Source: Planctomycetota bacterium (lineage in GTDB: Bacteria > Planctomycetota > Phycisphaerae > FEN-1346). Taken from it: a stretch of DNA of 13,373 nt. The stretch covers positions 1 through 13,373 of the forward strand of contig JAPLML010000391.1 in NCBI GenBank assembly GCA_026387055.1. The letters run 5' to 3'. Position 1 is the first letter of the stretch. Each line of letters opens with the position of its first letter. Below, one piece after another: positions 5,615 to 12,571 of the stretch. Below the pieces are notes generated by a model. That model was not told the origin of the DNA and ran no database searches. It saw nothing but the letters and a program-made list of their open reading frames with translations. Position numbers and translations under genes: made by a program.

Positions 5615-6793
5615 ATGGCCGACGCCGTCCGACAATTCGAGGAAGCGTTCGCGAGCTGGAGCGGCCTGGCGCACACCTTCGCCTTCTGGAAGGGCCGCGC
5701 GGCGCTCTACGCCGTCCTGCGCGGGCTGGGCGTGGGTTCGGGCGACGAGGTCCTCCTGCCCGGCTACACCTGCGTGATGAACGTGAACCCGATCAAGTAC
5801 GTGGGCGCCCGGCCCGTGTACGCCGACATCGATCCGGCGACCTTCAACATCGACCCGCGGCTCCTGGAGGCGAAGCTGACGCCGCGCACGCGGGCGATCA
5901 TCGCGCAGCATACGTATGGATATCCGTGCGACATGGACGCCCTCCTGGCCCTCGCCGGGCGGCGCGGCCTGGCGGTGATCGAGGACTGCTGCCTGGCCCT
6001 GGGGTCGACGTACAAGGGCCGGCTGTGCGGCACGTTCGGCGCGGCCGGGTACTGGTCGTTCCAGTGGAACAAGCCGTTCACGACGGGCCTCGGCGGGATG
6101 GCGGCCACGGCGGAGGAGAGCCTGGCGGGGAAAATCCGCGCACTGGTCGCGGGGGAGCTGCGCCCCCCGTCCACGAAGGCCGCGATGATGCTCACGCTGG
6201 AGCGCGCGATCTATCGGCTCCTGATCTTTCCGCGAACGACGGCCGCCGCCACCGCCCTGTTTCGATGGATGACCCGGAAGCGGATCGTGGTCGGGTCCTC
6301 GGACTCCGGCGAGTTCGAGCCGACAATGGGGGAGGGCTTCTTCGCGGGGATGAGCCCGGGCCAGGCGCGGGCGGGCCTGCGGCAGATCAGGAAGGTGGCG
6401 GCGAACCTCGCCCACCGCCGCGCGATGCGCAAAGTGTACGAGGACCTCTTGCGCGAGGCGAAGTGGGAGGTCCCTCCCCTGCCCGACTTCATGGACCCCG
6501 TGCTCGTGCGGTACCCGGTTCGCGTGGCCGATAAGGCGCGGGCGGTGGCCGAGGCCCCGCGGCACGGCGTGGAGCTCGGCACATGGTTCGAGATTCCGCT
6601 TCATCCGAAGGAAACGCCGATGGAGCGGTACGATTACGAGGCGGGCATGTGCCCGGTGGCCGAGCGGGCCTGCCGCGAGGTCGTCAATCTGCCGATGCAC
6701 CCGCGGGCGGACGAGGCGACGGCGCGGCGGAGCGTGGAGTTCCTGAAGACCATCGGGCCGGCCCCTCCGCGTGCCTCCGAGAAAGGTCCATGA
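5615..6793 (+). CDS. DegT/DnrJ/EryC1/StrS-family PLP aminotransferase
   Basis: 392 residues from ATG at 5615 (GGAAG six bases upstream). An in-frame GTG at 5573 would add 14 residues but lies inside a hairpin and has no RBS; since the added residues look acceptable, that start cannot be excluded. Fold type I aminotransferase signs (numbered from 5615): substrate/PLP region FWKGRAALYAVL (24-35), GDEVLLPGYTC (43-53), cofactor aspartate D124 in VIEDCC, and the PLP Schiff-base lysine K153 in SFQWNKPFTTGLGG. Typical members have GEGG after the lysine; here it is GLGG. The family transfers an amino group to keto-sugars bound to nucleotides, giving amino sugars for surface glycans. The stop overlaps the next ATG (ATGA at 6790-6793), so it is co-translated with the two transferases that follow. 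The exact keto-sugar substrate is unknown. Confidence 0.85.
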   Translation: MADAVRQFEEAFASWSGLAHTFAFWKGRAALYAVLRGLGVGSGDEVLLPGYTCVMNVNPIKYVGARPVYADIDPATFNIDPRLLEAKLTPRTRAIIAQHTYGYPCDMDALLALAGRRGLAVIEDCCLALGSTYKGRLCGTFGAAGYWSFQWNKPFTTGLGGMAATAEESLAGKIRALVAGELRPPSTKAAMMLTLERAIYRLLIFPRTTAAATALFRWMTRKRIVVGSSDSGEFEPTMGEGFFAGMSPGQARAGLRQIRKVAANLAHRRAMRKVYEDLLREAKWEVPPLPDFMDPVLVRYPVRVADKARAVAEAPRHGVELGTWFEIPLHPKETPMERYDYEAGMCPVAERACREVVNLPMHPRADEATARRSVEFLKTIGPAPPRASEKGP

Positions 6794-7788
6794 GCCACCC
6801 GGGGACCAGCGAAGACTTGGGCGACGTGGCGGCTGTGGCGAAGCCGGCCCCTGGCGGGACCCTGGCGGAGTACCTCGCCTACGAGCAAGCGGCCGGCCGG
6901 CCGGCCTTCCTGTCGCCCGACGGCACGCACGCGTGGATCCAGGAATCGCGCGGCGTTCTCATGCGATTCCCCATTGAGCACGCGGGGCTGCCGGACAGCG
7001 GCTTCCTTCGTTACCTGCTGCGCCGGCGGGGCATCTGGATGGCGTCGTACCTCGTCGAGGGCACGGATTCTCAGCCGGCCAACTGCTTCGATTACGTTTG
7101 TCGAGACCCGAACCATGATCTCGAATCCATGCCCGCGCCCGTGCGGCGCGACATCCGACGTGGCCTGAGGAGATTCCGGATCCGCCTGTGCACGTGGGAC
7201 GAGGTGGCCGATCGCGGATACCCGGCGGAGGCCGATACGGAGGTGCGCCATGGGCACCCACGCCCTTCGCCTGAGGGCGTGCGCGAGTTCGTCCGCCGGC
7301 GGCGCGCCTTCCCGCATTTCGAGGTCTGGGGGGCTTGGGAGGGCGAAGACCTCGCGGCATGGATGTGCGTGGCCAAGGTGAACCGCTGGGCCCTGATCGA
7401 GAACGCCCCCTCGCGGACGGAGTCGCGGCGGAACTGCCCAAACAATGCGCTGCTCTACGCGGCCACGCGCCGCCTGCTCGTCGAGGAGGGGCGGGCCTTC
7501 GTCTCCAATGGCCGCAGCAGCATGCTTCTGGGGGCCGACAATCTGCCGCTGCACCGGTACAAGACCCGCATGGGTTATGTGCCGATTCCCATGTGCCGGG
7601 CGGTGGCTGCACACTGGCTGCTCGGCATGCTCGTCCGGCCGAAGGCGATTTCCCTGGCGTGGGATGGGCTGGCCAGGCTGCTGCCCTCCTCGGCGACCGT
7701 GCGCCGGGCGGCGAGCCTGTCCAGGGTCCTCTCGGGCCGAGCGGACCTGTCTCTTGCCTGGGCGCAGGGCGACCAAGGTTCGAGGTGA
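6790..7788 (+). CDS. GNAT/FemAB-like acyltransferase, paralogue A
   Basis: 332 residues. The ATG at 6790 overlaps the upstream stop by 4 bp and has AAAGG just ahead. The body (about 95-265) looks like a GNAT-fold acyltransferase of the FemAB / Acetyltransf_6 group: FDYVCRDPNHDLE (100-112), a basic helix VRRDIRRGLRRFRIR (118-132), core strands FEVWGAWEGEDLAAWM (177-192), helix CPNNALLYAATRRLLVEE (216-233), and the terminal HRYKTRMGY (255-263), like the end of FemAB domains. The C-terminal 265-330 is basic and helix-rich. It closely resembles the next gene over its whole length, so the two arose by tandem duplication. No signal peptide is seen, so a cytoplasmic or membrane-face role is likely, adding an acyl or amino-acyl group to a sugar or lipid-linked glycan. 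Donor and acceptor are not identifiable from sequence. Confidence 0.7.
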   Translation: MSHPGTSEDLGDVAAVAKPAPGGTLAEYLAYEQAAGRPAFLSPDGTHAWIQESRGVLMRFPIEHAGLPDSGFLRYLLRRRGIWMASYLVEGTDSQPANCFDYVCRDPNHDLESMPAPVRRDIRRGLRRFRIRLCTWDEVADRGYPAEADTEVRHGHPRPSPEGVREFVRRRRAFPHFEVWGAWEGEDLAAWMCVAKVNRWALIENAPSRTESRRNCPNNALLYAATRRLLVEEGRAFVSNGRSSMLLGADNLPLHRYKTRMGYVPIPMCRAVAAHWLLGMLVRPKAISLAWDGLARLLPSSATVRRAASLSRVLSGRADLSLAWAQGDQGSR

Positions 7789-8831
7789 GCAACGAGAGGC
7801 CGTCCGTGAAACAGGATGACCCGAAGTCGGCGAACAGGGAACCACCCATCGCGGCCGCGGCCCTGCCTGCGCCGGGGGGAACGCTGAAGCAATACGTCGC
7901 GTATGAAGAGGCGTCGGGGCGGAGCTGCGCGTTGTCGTCCGACGGCACGCAGGCGTGGGTGGTGGGCGTGGGCGGCGAACTCCGGCGATTGCCGATGGAA
8001 TGCACGCAGCCGCCCGACGCGAACCTCGTGAAGTCCCTGCTCGGCCGCCGCGGTGTCTGGATGGTCACCTACCTTCTGGCGCCCGACGAGAGCCACCCGG
8101 CCAACGGCTTCGACTATGTCTGCCGGAACCCCGACTACCGCCTCGAGACGCTCTCTTCGCACGCGCGCCGCGACATCCGCCGGGGATTGCGGAGCTTCAA
8201 CGTCCGGCTCTGCACCTGGGATGAACTGGTGGCGAAGGGTTATCCGGCCGAGGTCGACACGACCGTGCAGCACGGGTACATCACGCCCTCCCCACGGGTG
8301 ATCCGCGAGTTTGCCCAGCGCCGGCGCCGATTCCCCCTGTTCGAGATCTGGGGCGCATGGAAAGGCGAGGAGCTGGCGGCGTGGATGTCGGTGGTCAAAG
8401 TGGACGACTGGGCCGCCATCGACGTCTGCCGCTCTCGGACGGCAGCCCTGCGGCACTGTCCGAATAACGCGCTCCTGTACGCGGCGACGCGAACGCTCCT
8501 GGTCGAGGAAAAGCGGAAGTACGTTTCGTACGGCCTGAGCAGCCTCCAGGTCGAGGTCAACGATCTGACCATGCACCAGTACAAGGTCCGCATGGGCTAC
8601 GAAGCCGTGCCGGTGTGGCGGACGGTGGCGCTCCATTGGACGCTCGGGCCGCTACTGAAGCCCCGCGCGGCATCGCTTGGATGGGAAGCGCTGGCGAAGC
8701 TGCTGCCCAAGCTCCCCGCGCTGCGGAGGGCGGCGGGGTTGGCGCGGCTCCTCTCCGGCCGCGACTCCGCTCCACTCGCCTGGGCCCAGGCCGAAGGCGC
8801 CTCCGACAAGGACAGCCCCGATTCCACATGA
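7785..8831 (+). CDS. GNAT/FemAB-like acyltransferase, paralogue B
   Basis: 348 residues from GTG at 7785, which overlaps the upstream stop by 4 bp (GTGA) and has AAGG at 7775-7778; a second GTG at 7806 with GAGAGG six bases ahead is an almost equal choice. It aligns end to end with paralogue A (by eye well over half identical in the core): ANGFDYVCRNPDYRLE (106-121), RRDIRRGLRSFNVRLCTWDE (128-147), FEIWGAWKGEELAAWMSVVK (186-205), CPNNALLYAATRTLLVEE (225-242), HQYKVRMGY (264-272). Differences cluster after the core strand (DDWAAIDVCRSR here, NRWALIENAPSR in A) and at SYGLSSLQVEVND against SNGRSSMLLGADN, likely the acceptor or acyl-donor pocket. It ends the rightward operon, 18 nt before the start of similarity to the leftward pseudogene. 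Confidence 0.7.
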   Translation: MSNERPSVKQDDPKSANREPPIAAAALPAPGGTLKQYVAYEEASGRSCALSSDGTQAWVVGVGGELRRLPMECTQPPDANLVKSLLGRRGVWMVTYLLAPDESHPANGFDYVCRNPDYRLETLSSHARRDIRRGLRSFNVRLCTWDELVAKGYPAEVDTTVQHGYITPSPRVIREFAQRRRRFPLFEIWGAWKGEELAAWMSVVKVDDWAAIDVCRSRTAALRHCPNNALLYAATRTLLVEEKRKYVSYGLSSLQVEVNDLTMHQYKVRMGYEAVPVWRTVALHWTLGPLLKPRAASLGWEALAKLLPKLPALRRAAGLARLLSGRDSAPLAWAQAEGASDKDSPDST

Positions 8832-8849
8832 CCCTTGGGCACCCGCGCC

Positions 8850-9163
8850 TCAGCGCGACAACGGGTGGTCCTTGGGCCGGCTGTGGGCGCCTCGGCGCAG
8901 CACCACGAACCAGAGGACCCCCCGCAACGTGCCGAAGCCGTAGGCGAAGTACAACACCATGAAAACGAGGGGGGCCGCCAGGGCCTCGGCGATCCCCGCC
9001 CGCCGCGCCACGTGCACGCTTCCGACGATCAGACCCAGAGCATACAGGGCCGCAAGCCCCATAAGCACCCACCCGGCGGGGGGCCAGCCACGTCAGCACG
9101 AACATGTGCGGCGCGATCTGCGGCAGCGTCGCCGGGCGTGCTTCTGGATTGTGCGCATGCGCC
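8850..9163 (-). pseudogene. Decayed duplicate of the 3' end of the GT2 glycosyltransferase gene
   Basis: The minus strand repeats the end of the gene at 11224-12267. The same TCAGCGCG start, stop codon and C-terminal RRGAHSRPKDHPLSR against RRGGHSRPEDHPMSR are present, as is VHVARRAG-AEALAAPL-FMVL. Similarity runs from 8850 to about 9163 (11224 to about 11567). Two deletions of about 4 and 26 bp relative to the intact copy break the frame, so IQKHAR, TLPQIAPHMFVLTWLA and the C-terminal helices lie in three frames. The catalytic N-terminal two thirds is missing. An internal ATG at 9068 would give a 72-residue two-helix remnant, but it has no good RBS and I do not call it as a gene. It starts 18 nt beyond the FemAB gene's stop, so it is an untranslated tail on that transcript at most. 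Confidence 0.85.
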
Positions 9164-9181
9164 GGCACCCGCGCGGCCAGG

Positions 9182-10267
9182 TCACGTCTCTCCAGGCCCC
9201 GAAGCCGGGGCATCCGCCGCCGGGGGCGCCGCCTCGGCGGGGGGCGACCCTCGCGCGGCGCCCCGCTTCATCAGGTAAAAGGCTTTCCGCGCCAGGTGGC
9301 GGGCCCAGCGCAGCAGGGGCGATGAAAGCAGCAGGTGCGGCTCCTCCTGAAGCTCGGCGTTGAACTTCTCCTTGTAGGCCCCCCCGCCGCTCATGTCGAT
9401 ATGCGTGAACCCGTTCCTCCCGGCCCACGACATGGCGAAGAACCGCAGGAGCTCGTTCGGGTGGAGTTTCAGGGTGGCCTGGTACGACGCGGAGCCGAAG
9501 GAATGGAGCACCTTGTTGCCGAGCATGTCGACCCGCGTTGCAATCACGTCGCCCTTCCAGACGGCCCAGGACGTCAGGAGCCGCCCGGCCGGCCGGAGGC
9601 ATCGCCAGAGCGTCCGCACCCGGTCGATCGCGTAGGTGGGCCGGAGGTTCCTCTTGGCGAACACTTCCTGCAACTGGCCGTAGTAGATGTCGATGAACCG
9701 CTCGTCCTCGGCGAACTCGACCCGCACGCCCTCGCGCTCGGCCCGGCGGACCGATTTGCGGCAGGACTTGCCGAACCCGGCCAGCAGCCGGTCCGGATCC
9801 GGATCCAGCGGCGCCACGTAGGTGTAGGTCGTTTCCCGGTGCCAGCCCGGCCATTGCGTGAGACGCGGATCGAGGCTGCACATTTCGGCATGGTGGAATC
9901 CGCGCCGCTTCAGGAAGCCCTGGAGCGCCGCCATGAACGCCTCGACCTCAAGCGGTTCGAGCCAGATTGGCCCAAGGTAAGGCGTGCACCAGCCCGCCAT
10001 GGGGCTGGCAAACAGGCGAAACGGCCCGACGCGTCTGCGGCGGGCAGGCATCAGGCCCACCAGCCGATCGGCCCGGTAAAGGCCCAGGTCCAGTCGCTCG
10101 CCTGGCACCGTGGCGTCGAGAAAGCGGAGCCACTCGGGCGTGTGATAGAGCGTCCAGCCTTCGGCCTGCCGGTACAGGCTCTCATACAGGCCAGGCTCGC
10201 GAAGGTCATCGATCGTAAGTTCCGCCATCGCCAGGGCTTTTCCTGTGTGCCCATCACGAAGAGCCAT
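9182..10267 (-). CDS. FemAB/GNAT-type peptidyl- or acyltransferase (Acetyltransf_6-like)
   Basis: 361 residues from ATG at 10267, with AGGAG ten bases ahead and a 14-bp overlap with the upstream deacetylase stop. A second in-frame ATG at 10228 (AELTIDD) is possible. The family transfers acyl or aminoacyl groups; relatives are FemAB and the FemAB-like proteins of exosortase/EPS loci. Visible parts: an N-terminal GNAT-like half with HTPEWLRFLD (42-51) and a polar loop RLFASPMAGWCTPYLGP (84-100); a basic helix FGKSCRKSVRRAEREG (165-180) typical of the family; a second GNAT half with WAVWKGDVIATRVDML (234-249), FGSASYQATLKLHPNELL (257-274) and the end motif DMSGGGAYKEKFNAE (291-305). The last 40 residues are Ala/Pro-rich and probably disordered. 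No signal peptide. It is not closely related to the two rightward transferases and is the third acyltransferase-type gene of the locus. Confidence 0.8.
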   Translation of the reverse strand: MALRDGHTGKALAMAELTIDDLREPGLYESLYRQAEGWTLYHTPEWLRFLDATVPGERLDLGLYRADRLVGLMPARRRRVGPFRLFASPMAGWCTPYLGPIWLEPLEVEAFMAALQGFLKRRGFHHAEMCSLDPRLTQWPGWHRETTYTYVAPLDPDPDRLLAGFGKSCRKSVRRAEREGVRVEFAEDERFIDIYYGQLQEVFAKRNLRPTYAIDRVRTLWRCLRPAGRLLTSWAVWKGDVIATRVDMLGNKVLHSFGSASYQATLKLHPNELLRFFAMSWAGRNGFTHIDMSGGGAYKEKFNAELQEEPHLLLSSPLLRWARHLARKAFYLMKRGAARGSPPAEAAPPAADAPASGPGET

Positions 10268-11183
10268 GTCGCAGTTTCTCCTGCATCCATCGCCATTCCA
10301 TCGAGGCCAACTCGCGGCGGGTGGCGGTGCAACCGCCGCCGTGCCGACCGAGGTAATCGAGCAGTTCGCTGACGGGCACGAACCAGCCGTTGCGCGAAGC
10401 CAGCCGCCCCAGCCGCTGGCGGACCCGTGGATCGACGGCACCCTCCCGCGCGAACCCGCACGCCAGGTGCGCGTACAGGATACAGACGCCCCGCTCGTCC
10501 TCGAGCTGCCGCTGGCGCTGGTCGGTCAGCATCTCACAGAAGCGGTCTACCGTCGGCGCTTCGGTCGACGTGAACCACTGGTTGACGTAAGGCTTCGTCT
10601 CGTCGTGATAGGGCAGCACGGGGGTGACCTTCAACAGGTTCACCTCGCGGTAGACGAAGTTGCGGACGTACCGGACGTGCGCCTGGCACAGGTCGCCCCA
10701 GAAGTAGGGGCTGTCGGGGTTGTGCCCGTCGAAGCATCGCTCGCCACTCACCGTAGCCAGCCGGTAAATCAGCCGCGGACCGAGCGAGGCCAGGCGCGCC
10801 GCCCCCCAGTAGATGTTGTCCTGGTTGTAGCTGTGATTGCAGTGGACCTTGGGGTAGTCCCCGAAGAAGGCCTTGAACCGTTCGAGCGCTTCCCGGGTTT
10901 CCTCGCGAACGGAACTGTGGCTCGTGGCCCCGTGAAAGGCGATCTCGAAGCCGCGGGCGTGGAGCCCCCTTACGAAATCGGCGTACGGCACGTCGGCCAG
11001 CGTGGCACCGCCCAGCCGGCTCTGCCGCCGCGGCGCCAGCGGCCAGACCGTCTTGGTCGTCCGGAAGCCCAGCGACGCCAGCAGTTCATAGACCGGCCCG
11101 ACCTTCTCCACTGTCGCCAGGTCCGTGTCGTCGAGGATCGTGAACGCGAACCGCTTGCCGCCCGGAAAGACGAGAGAGTTCAC
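10254..11183 (-). CDS. Polysaccharide deacetylase (NodB-like)
   Basis: 309 residues from GTG at 11183; AAGGAGG lies seven bases ahead on the minus strand, so this start is well supported. NodB-type metal-dependent deacetylases remove N- or O-acetyl groups from glycans using an Asp plus two His. Here ILDDTD (16-21) supplies the motif-1 aspartates, and FHGATSH with H84 and H89 is the metal-binding HxxxxH motif. LYAHL (H238) fits the late motif histidine. The RFAFTILDDTDLATVEKVGP start and SLGFRTTKTVW stretch mark a less-studied subfamily seen with glycosyltransferases. No signal peptide or membrane helix, so a cytoplasmic substrate such as a lipid-linked sugar is plausible. The gene sits 40 nt after the GT2 gene and overlaps the FemAB gene, so all three are likely one operon. 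Confidence 0.85.
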   Translation of the reverse strand: MNSLVFPGGKRFAFTILDDTDLATVEKVGPVYELLASLGFRTTKTVWPLAPRRQSRLGGATLADVPYADFVRGLHARGFEIAFHGATSHSSVREETREALERFKAFFGDYPKVHCNHSYNQDNIYWGAARLASLGPRLIYRLATVSGERCFDGHNPDSPYFWGDLCQAHVRYVRNFVYREVNLLKVTPVLPYHDETKPYVNQWFTSTEAPTVDRFCEMLTDQRQRQLEDERGVCILYAHLACGFAREGAVDPRVRQRLGRLASRNGWFVPVSELLDYLGRHGGGCTATRRELASMEWRWMQEKLRHGSS

Positions 11184-11223
11184 CCCGGTGCCTCCTTGGC
11201 TCTCATGACAGCGTGTCAGCCCC

Positions 11224-12267
11224 TCAGCGCGACATCGGATGGTCCTCGGGCCGGCTGTGGCCGCCTCGCCGCAGCACCATGAACCAGAGGACCCCCTTCA
11301 ACGTGCCGAGGCCGTAGGCGAAGTGCAGAACCATGAAGATGAGCGGGGCGGCCAGGGCCTCGGCGACCCCCGCCCGCCGCGCCACGTGCACCGTCCCCGC
11401 GAGCAGGCCCAGGCCGTACAGGACCGCAAGGCCGACGAGGGCCCACACGGCCGGATGCCAGATCAACGCCGCCGCCCCCAGCGCGACCCACGCCAGGACG
11501 AACAGGACCGGCGCAATCTGCCGCAGCGACGCCGGCCGGCCGTGCTTCTGGATCGTCCGCGTCCGCCAGAAGCCGTAGTGCAGGTACTGCCGCCAGAGCT
11601 TCCACGGCGTACCCCGGACGAAGTAGTCGTAATGGATGTTGCTATCCATGTATATCTTACCGCCGGCCTGGAGGGCGCGGTAGCTCAGGTCGTCGTCCTG
11701 GTTGCGCACAAGCTCCTCGTCAAAGAGGCCGATGCGGTCGAAGACCCACTTCCGGAAGCCGGCGTACGACACGGTGTCGACGTAGCCCGTGTAGTGGCCG
11801 AGCCGGAAGCGGGCGTTCCCGGCGCCGACCGGCGACGACATGGCGGCCGAGATCACTCGGCCCCAGTAGCCCACGCCGATCGAGTGGGTCCCGCCGCCCG
11901 CGAACCAGACCTCCGGGTGTTCCTGAAGCACGCGGACGATCCCGCGGAGGTAGCCGCGCATGATCTTGCCGTGTGCCCCGAAGATGAAGACGATGTCGCC
12001 GCGCGCCGCCTGGATGCCGAGGTTGAACGCCACCGGCGTGATGCGCCGCGGGTTCTCGACGAGCCGCACGCGCGGGTCCGCCTCGCCGAGGCGCCGGACG
12101 ACGTCCGCCGTCCCGTCGTCGCTCATGCCGTCGACGACGATCACTTCCAGGCGGTCGACCGGGTAATCGTTGTCGAGGATGATGCGCACGGCGTCCTCGA
12201 TGAAGGACGCTTCGTTGCGCGCGGCCACCACCACGCTCACCCTCGGCAGCGACGGCGTATCGGCCAT
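11224..12267 (-). CDS. Family 2 glycosyltransferase, ExoA-like, membrane-anchored
   Basis: 347 residues from ATG at 12267 (GAGGA close upstream on the minus strand); the open frame upstream is repeat-encoded and not protein-like. GT-A domain: SVVVAARNE (11-19), VIVVDGMSDDGT (42-53), ENPRRITPVAFNLGIQAARG (71-90), and NQDDDLSYRA (189-198) with the catalytic acidic cluster, then GKIYMDSNI (203-211) and WRQYLHYGFWRTRTIQKH (225-242). These match ExoA-type enzymes that add a glucosyl-type unit to a lipid-linked oligosaccharide during exopolysaccharide assembly. Where ExoA-type proteins have an Asp-Ala-His DXD-like element, this one reads FGAHGK (96-101), so the metal-binding Asp seems replaced by Gly. 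Three C-terminal helices (about 251-270, 274-291, 305-331) anchor it in the membrane. Its 3' end is duplicated at 8850-9163. The sugar and linkage are unknown. Confidence 0.88.
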   Translation of the reverse strand: MADTPSLPRVSVVVAARNEASFIEDAVRIILDNDYPVDRLEVIVVDGMSDDGTADVVRRLGEADPRVRLVENPRRITPVAFNLGIQAARGDIVFIFGAHGKIMRGYLRGIVRVLQEHPEVWFAGGGTHSIGVGYWGRVISAAMSSPVGAGNARFRLGHYTGYVDTVSYAGFRKWVFDRIGLFDEELVRNQDDDLSYRALQAGGKIYMDSNIHYDYFVRGTPWKLWRQYLHYGFWRTRTIQKHGRPASLRQIAPVLFVLAWVALGAAALIWHPAVWALVGLAVLYGLGLLAGTVHVARRAGVAEALAAPLIFMVLHFAYGLGTLKGVLWFMVLRRGGHSRPEDHPMSR

Positions 12268-12571
12268 GAATCCTCTTCGGTTCTTCCTGGTGCTGGGCCA
12301 GACGTCCACAGCGGGGTGGCATGGCCACAGCCTGCCCGCCGCGGCGGGCGCCGTTGCGTGGCCATGTTCCTCCGACTTTCGGCACGCATGGCCACGCAAA
12401 GGCGCGGTACTTGTGTGGCGTGGGTGGCACGGTCACGCGCCGTTGCGTGACCGTGCTTGATTCCCCACGTGACCATGCACGGCCACGCAACGGCGCGTGG
12501 CCGTGCCACCCGGCAATCGGGTATGACGCTAGACACGTACACGGCGCGTGGCCATGCCACCCGGCTATCCG
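12268..12571. repeat. Cluster of REP-like palindromes between two glycosyltransferase genes
   Basis: About 300 bp with no gene, packed with versions of one palindrome (GCACGGCCACGC ... GCGTGGCCGTGC). Unit 12320-12366: CATGGCCAC / GTGGCCATG arms enclosing a GCCCGCC / GGCGGGC hairpin (12334-12349). Half-unit at about 12383-12405. Unit 12427-12456: perfect 12-bp stem, loop GCCGTT. Unit 12477-12506: perfect 12-bp stem, loop AACGGC, so it is the inverse orientation of the previous one. Further arm at 12541-12559. A 29-bp direct repeat (12490-12518 and 12541-12569, two mismatches) is 51 bp apart. Both flanking genes read leftward, so any transcript from the right-hand gene into the GT2 gene passes through these hairpins. 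No transposase is encoded. Confidence 0.85.

Noticed and set aside
8850..9068. A separate 72-residue two-helix membrane protein
   Set aside because: The sequence is the last part of a duplicated, frameshifted GT2 gene; its ATG has no convincing RBS.
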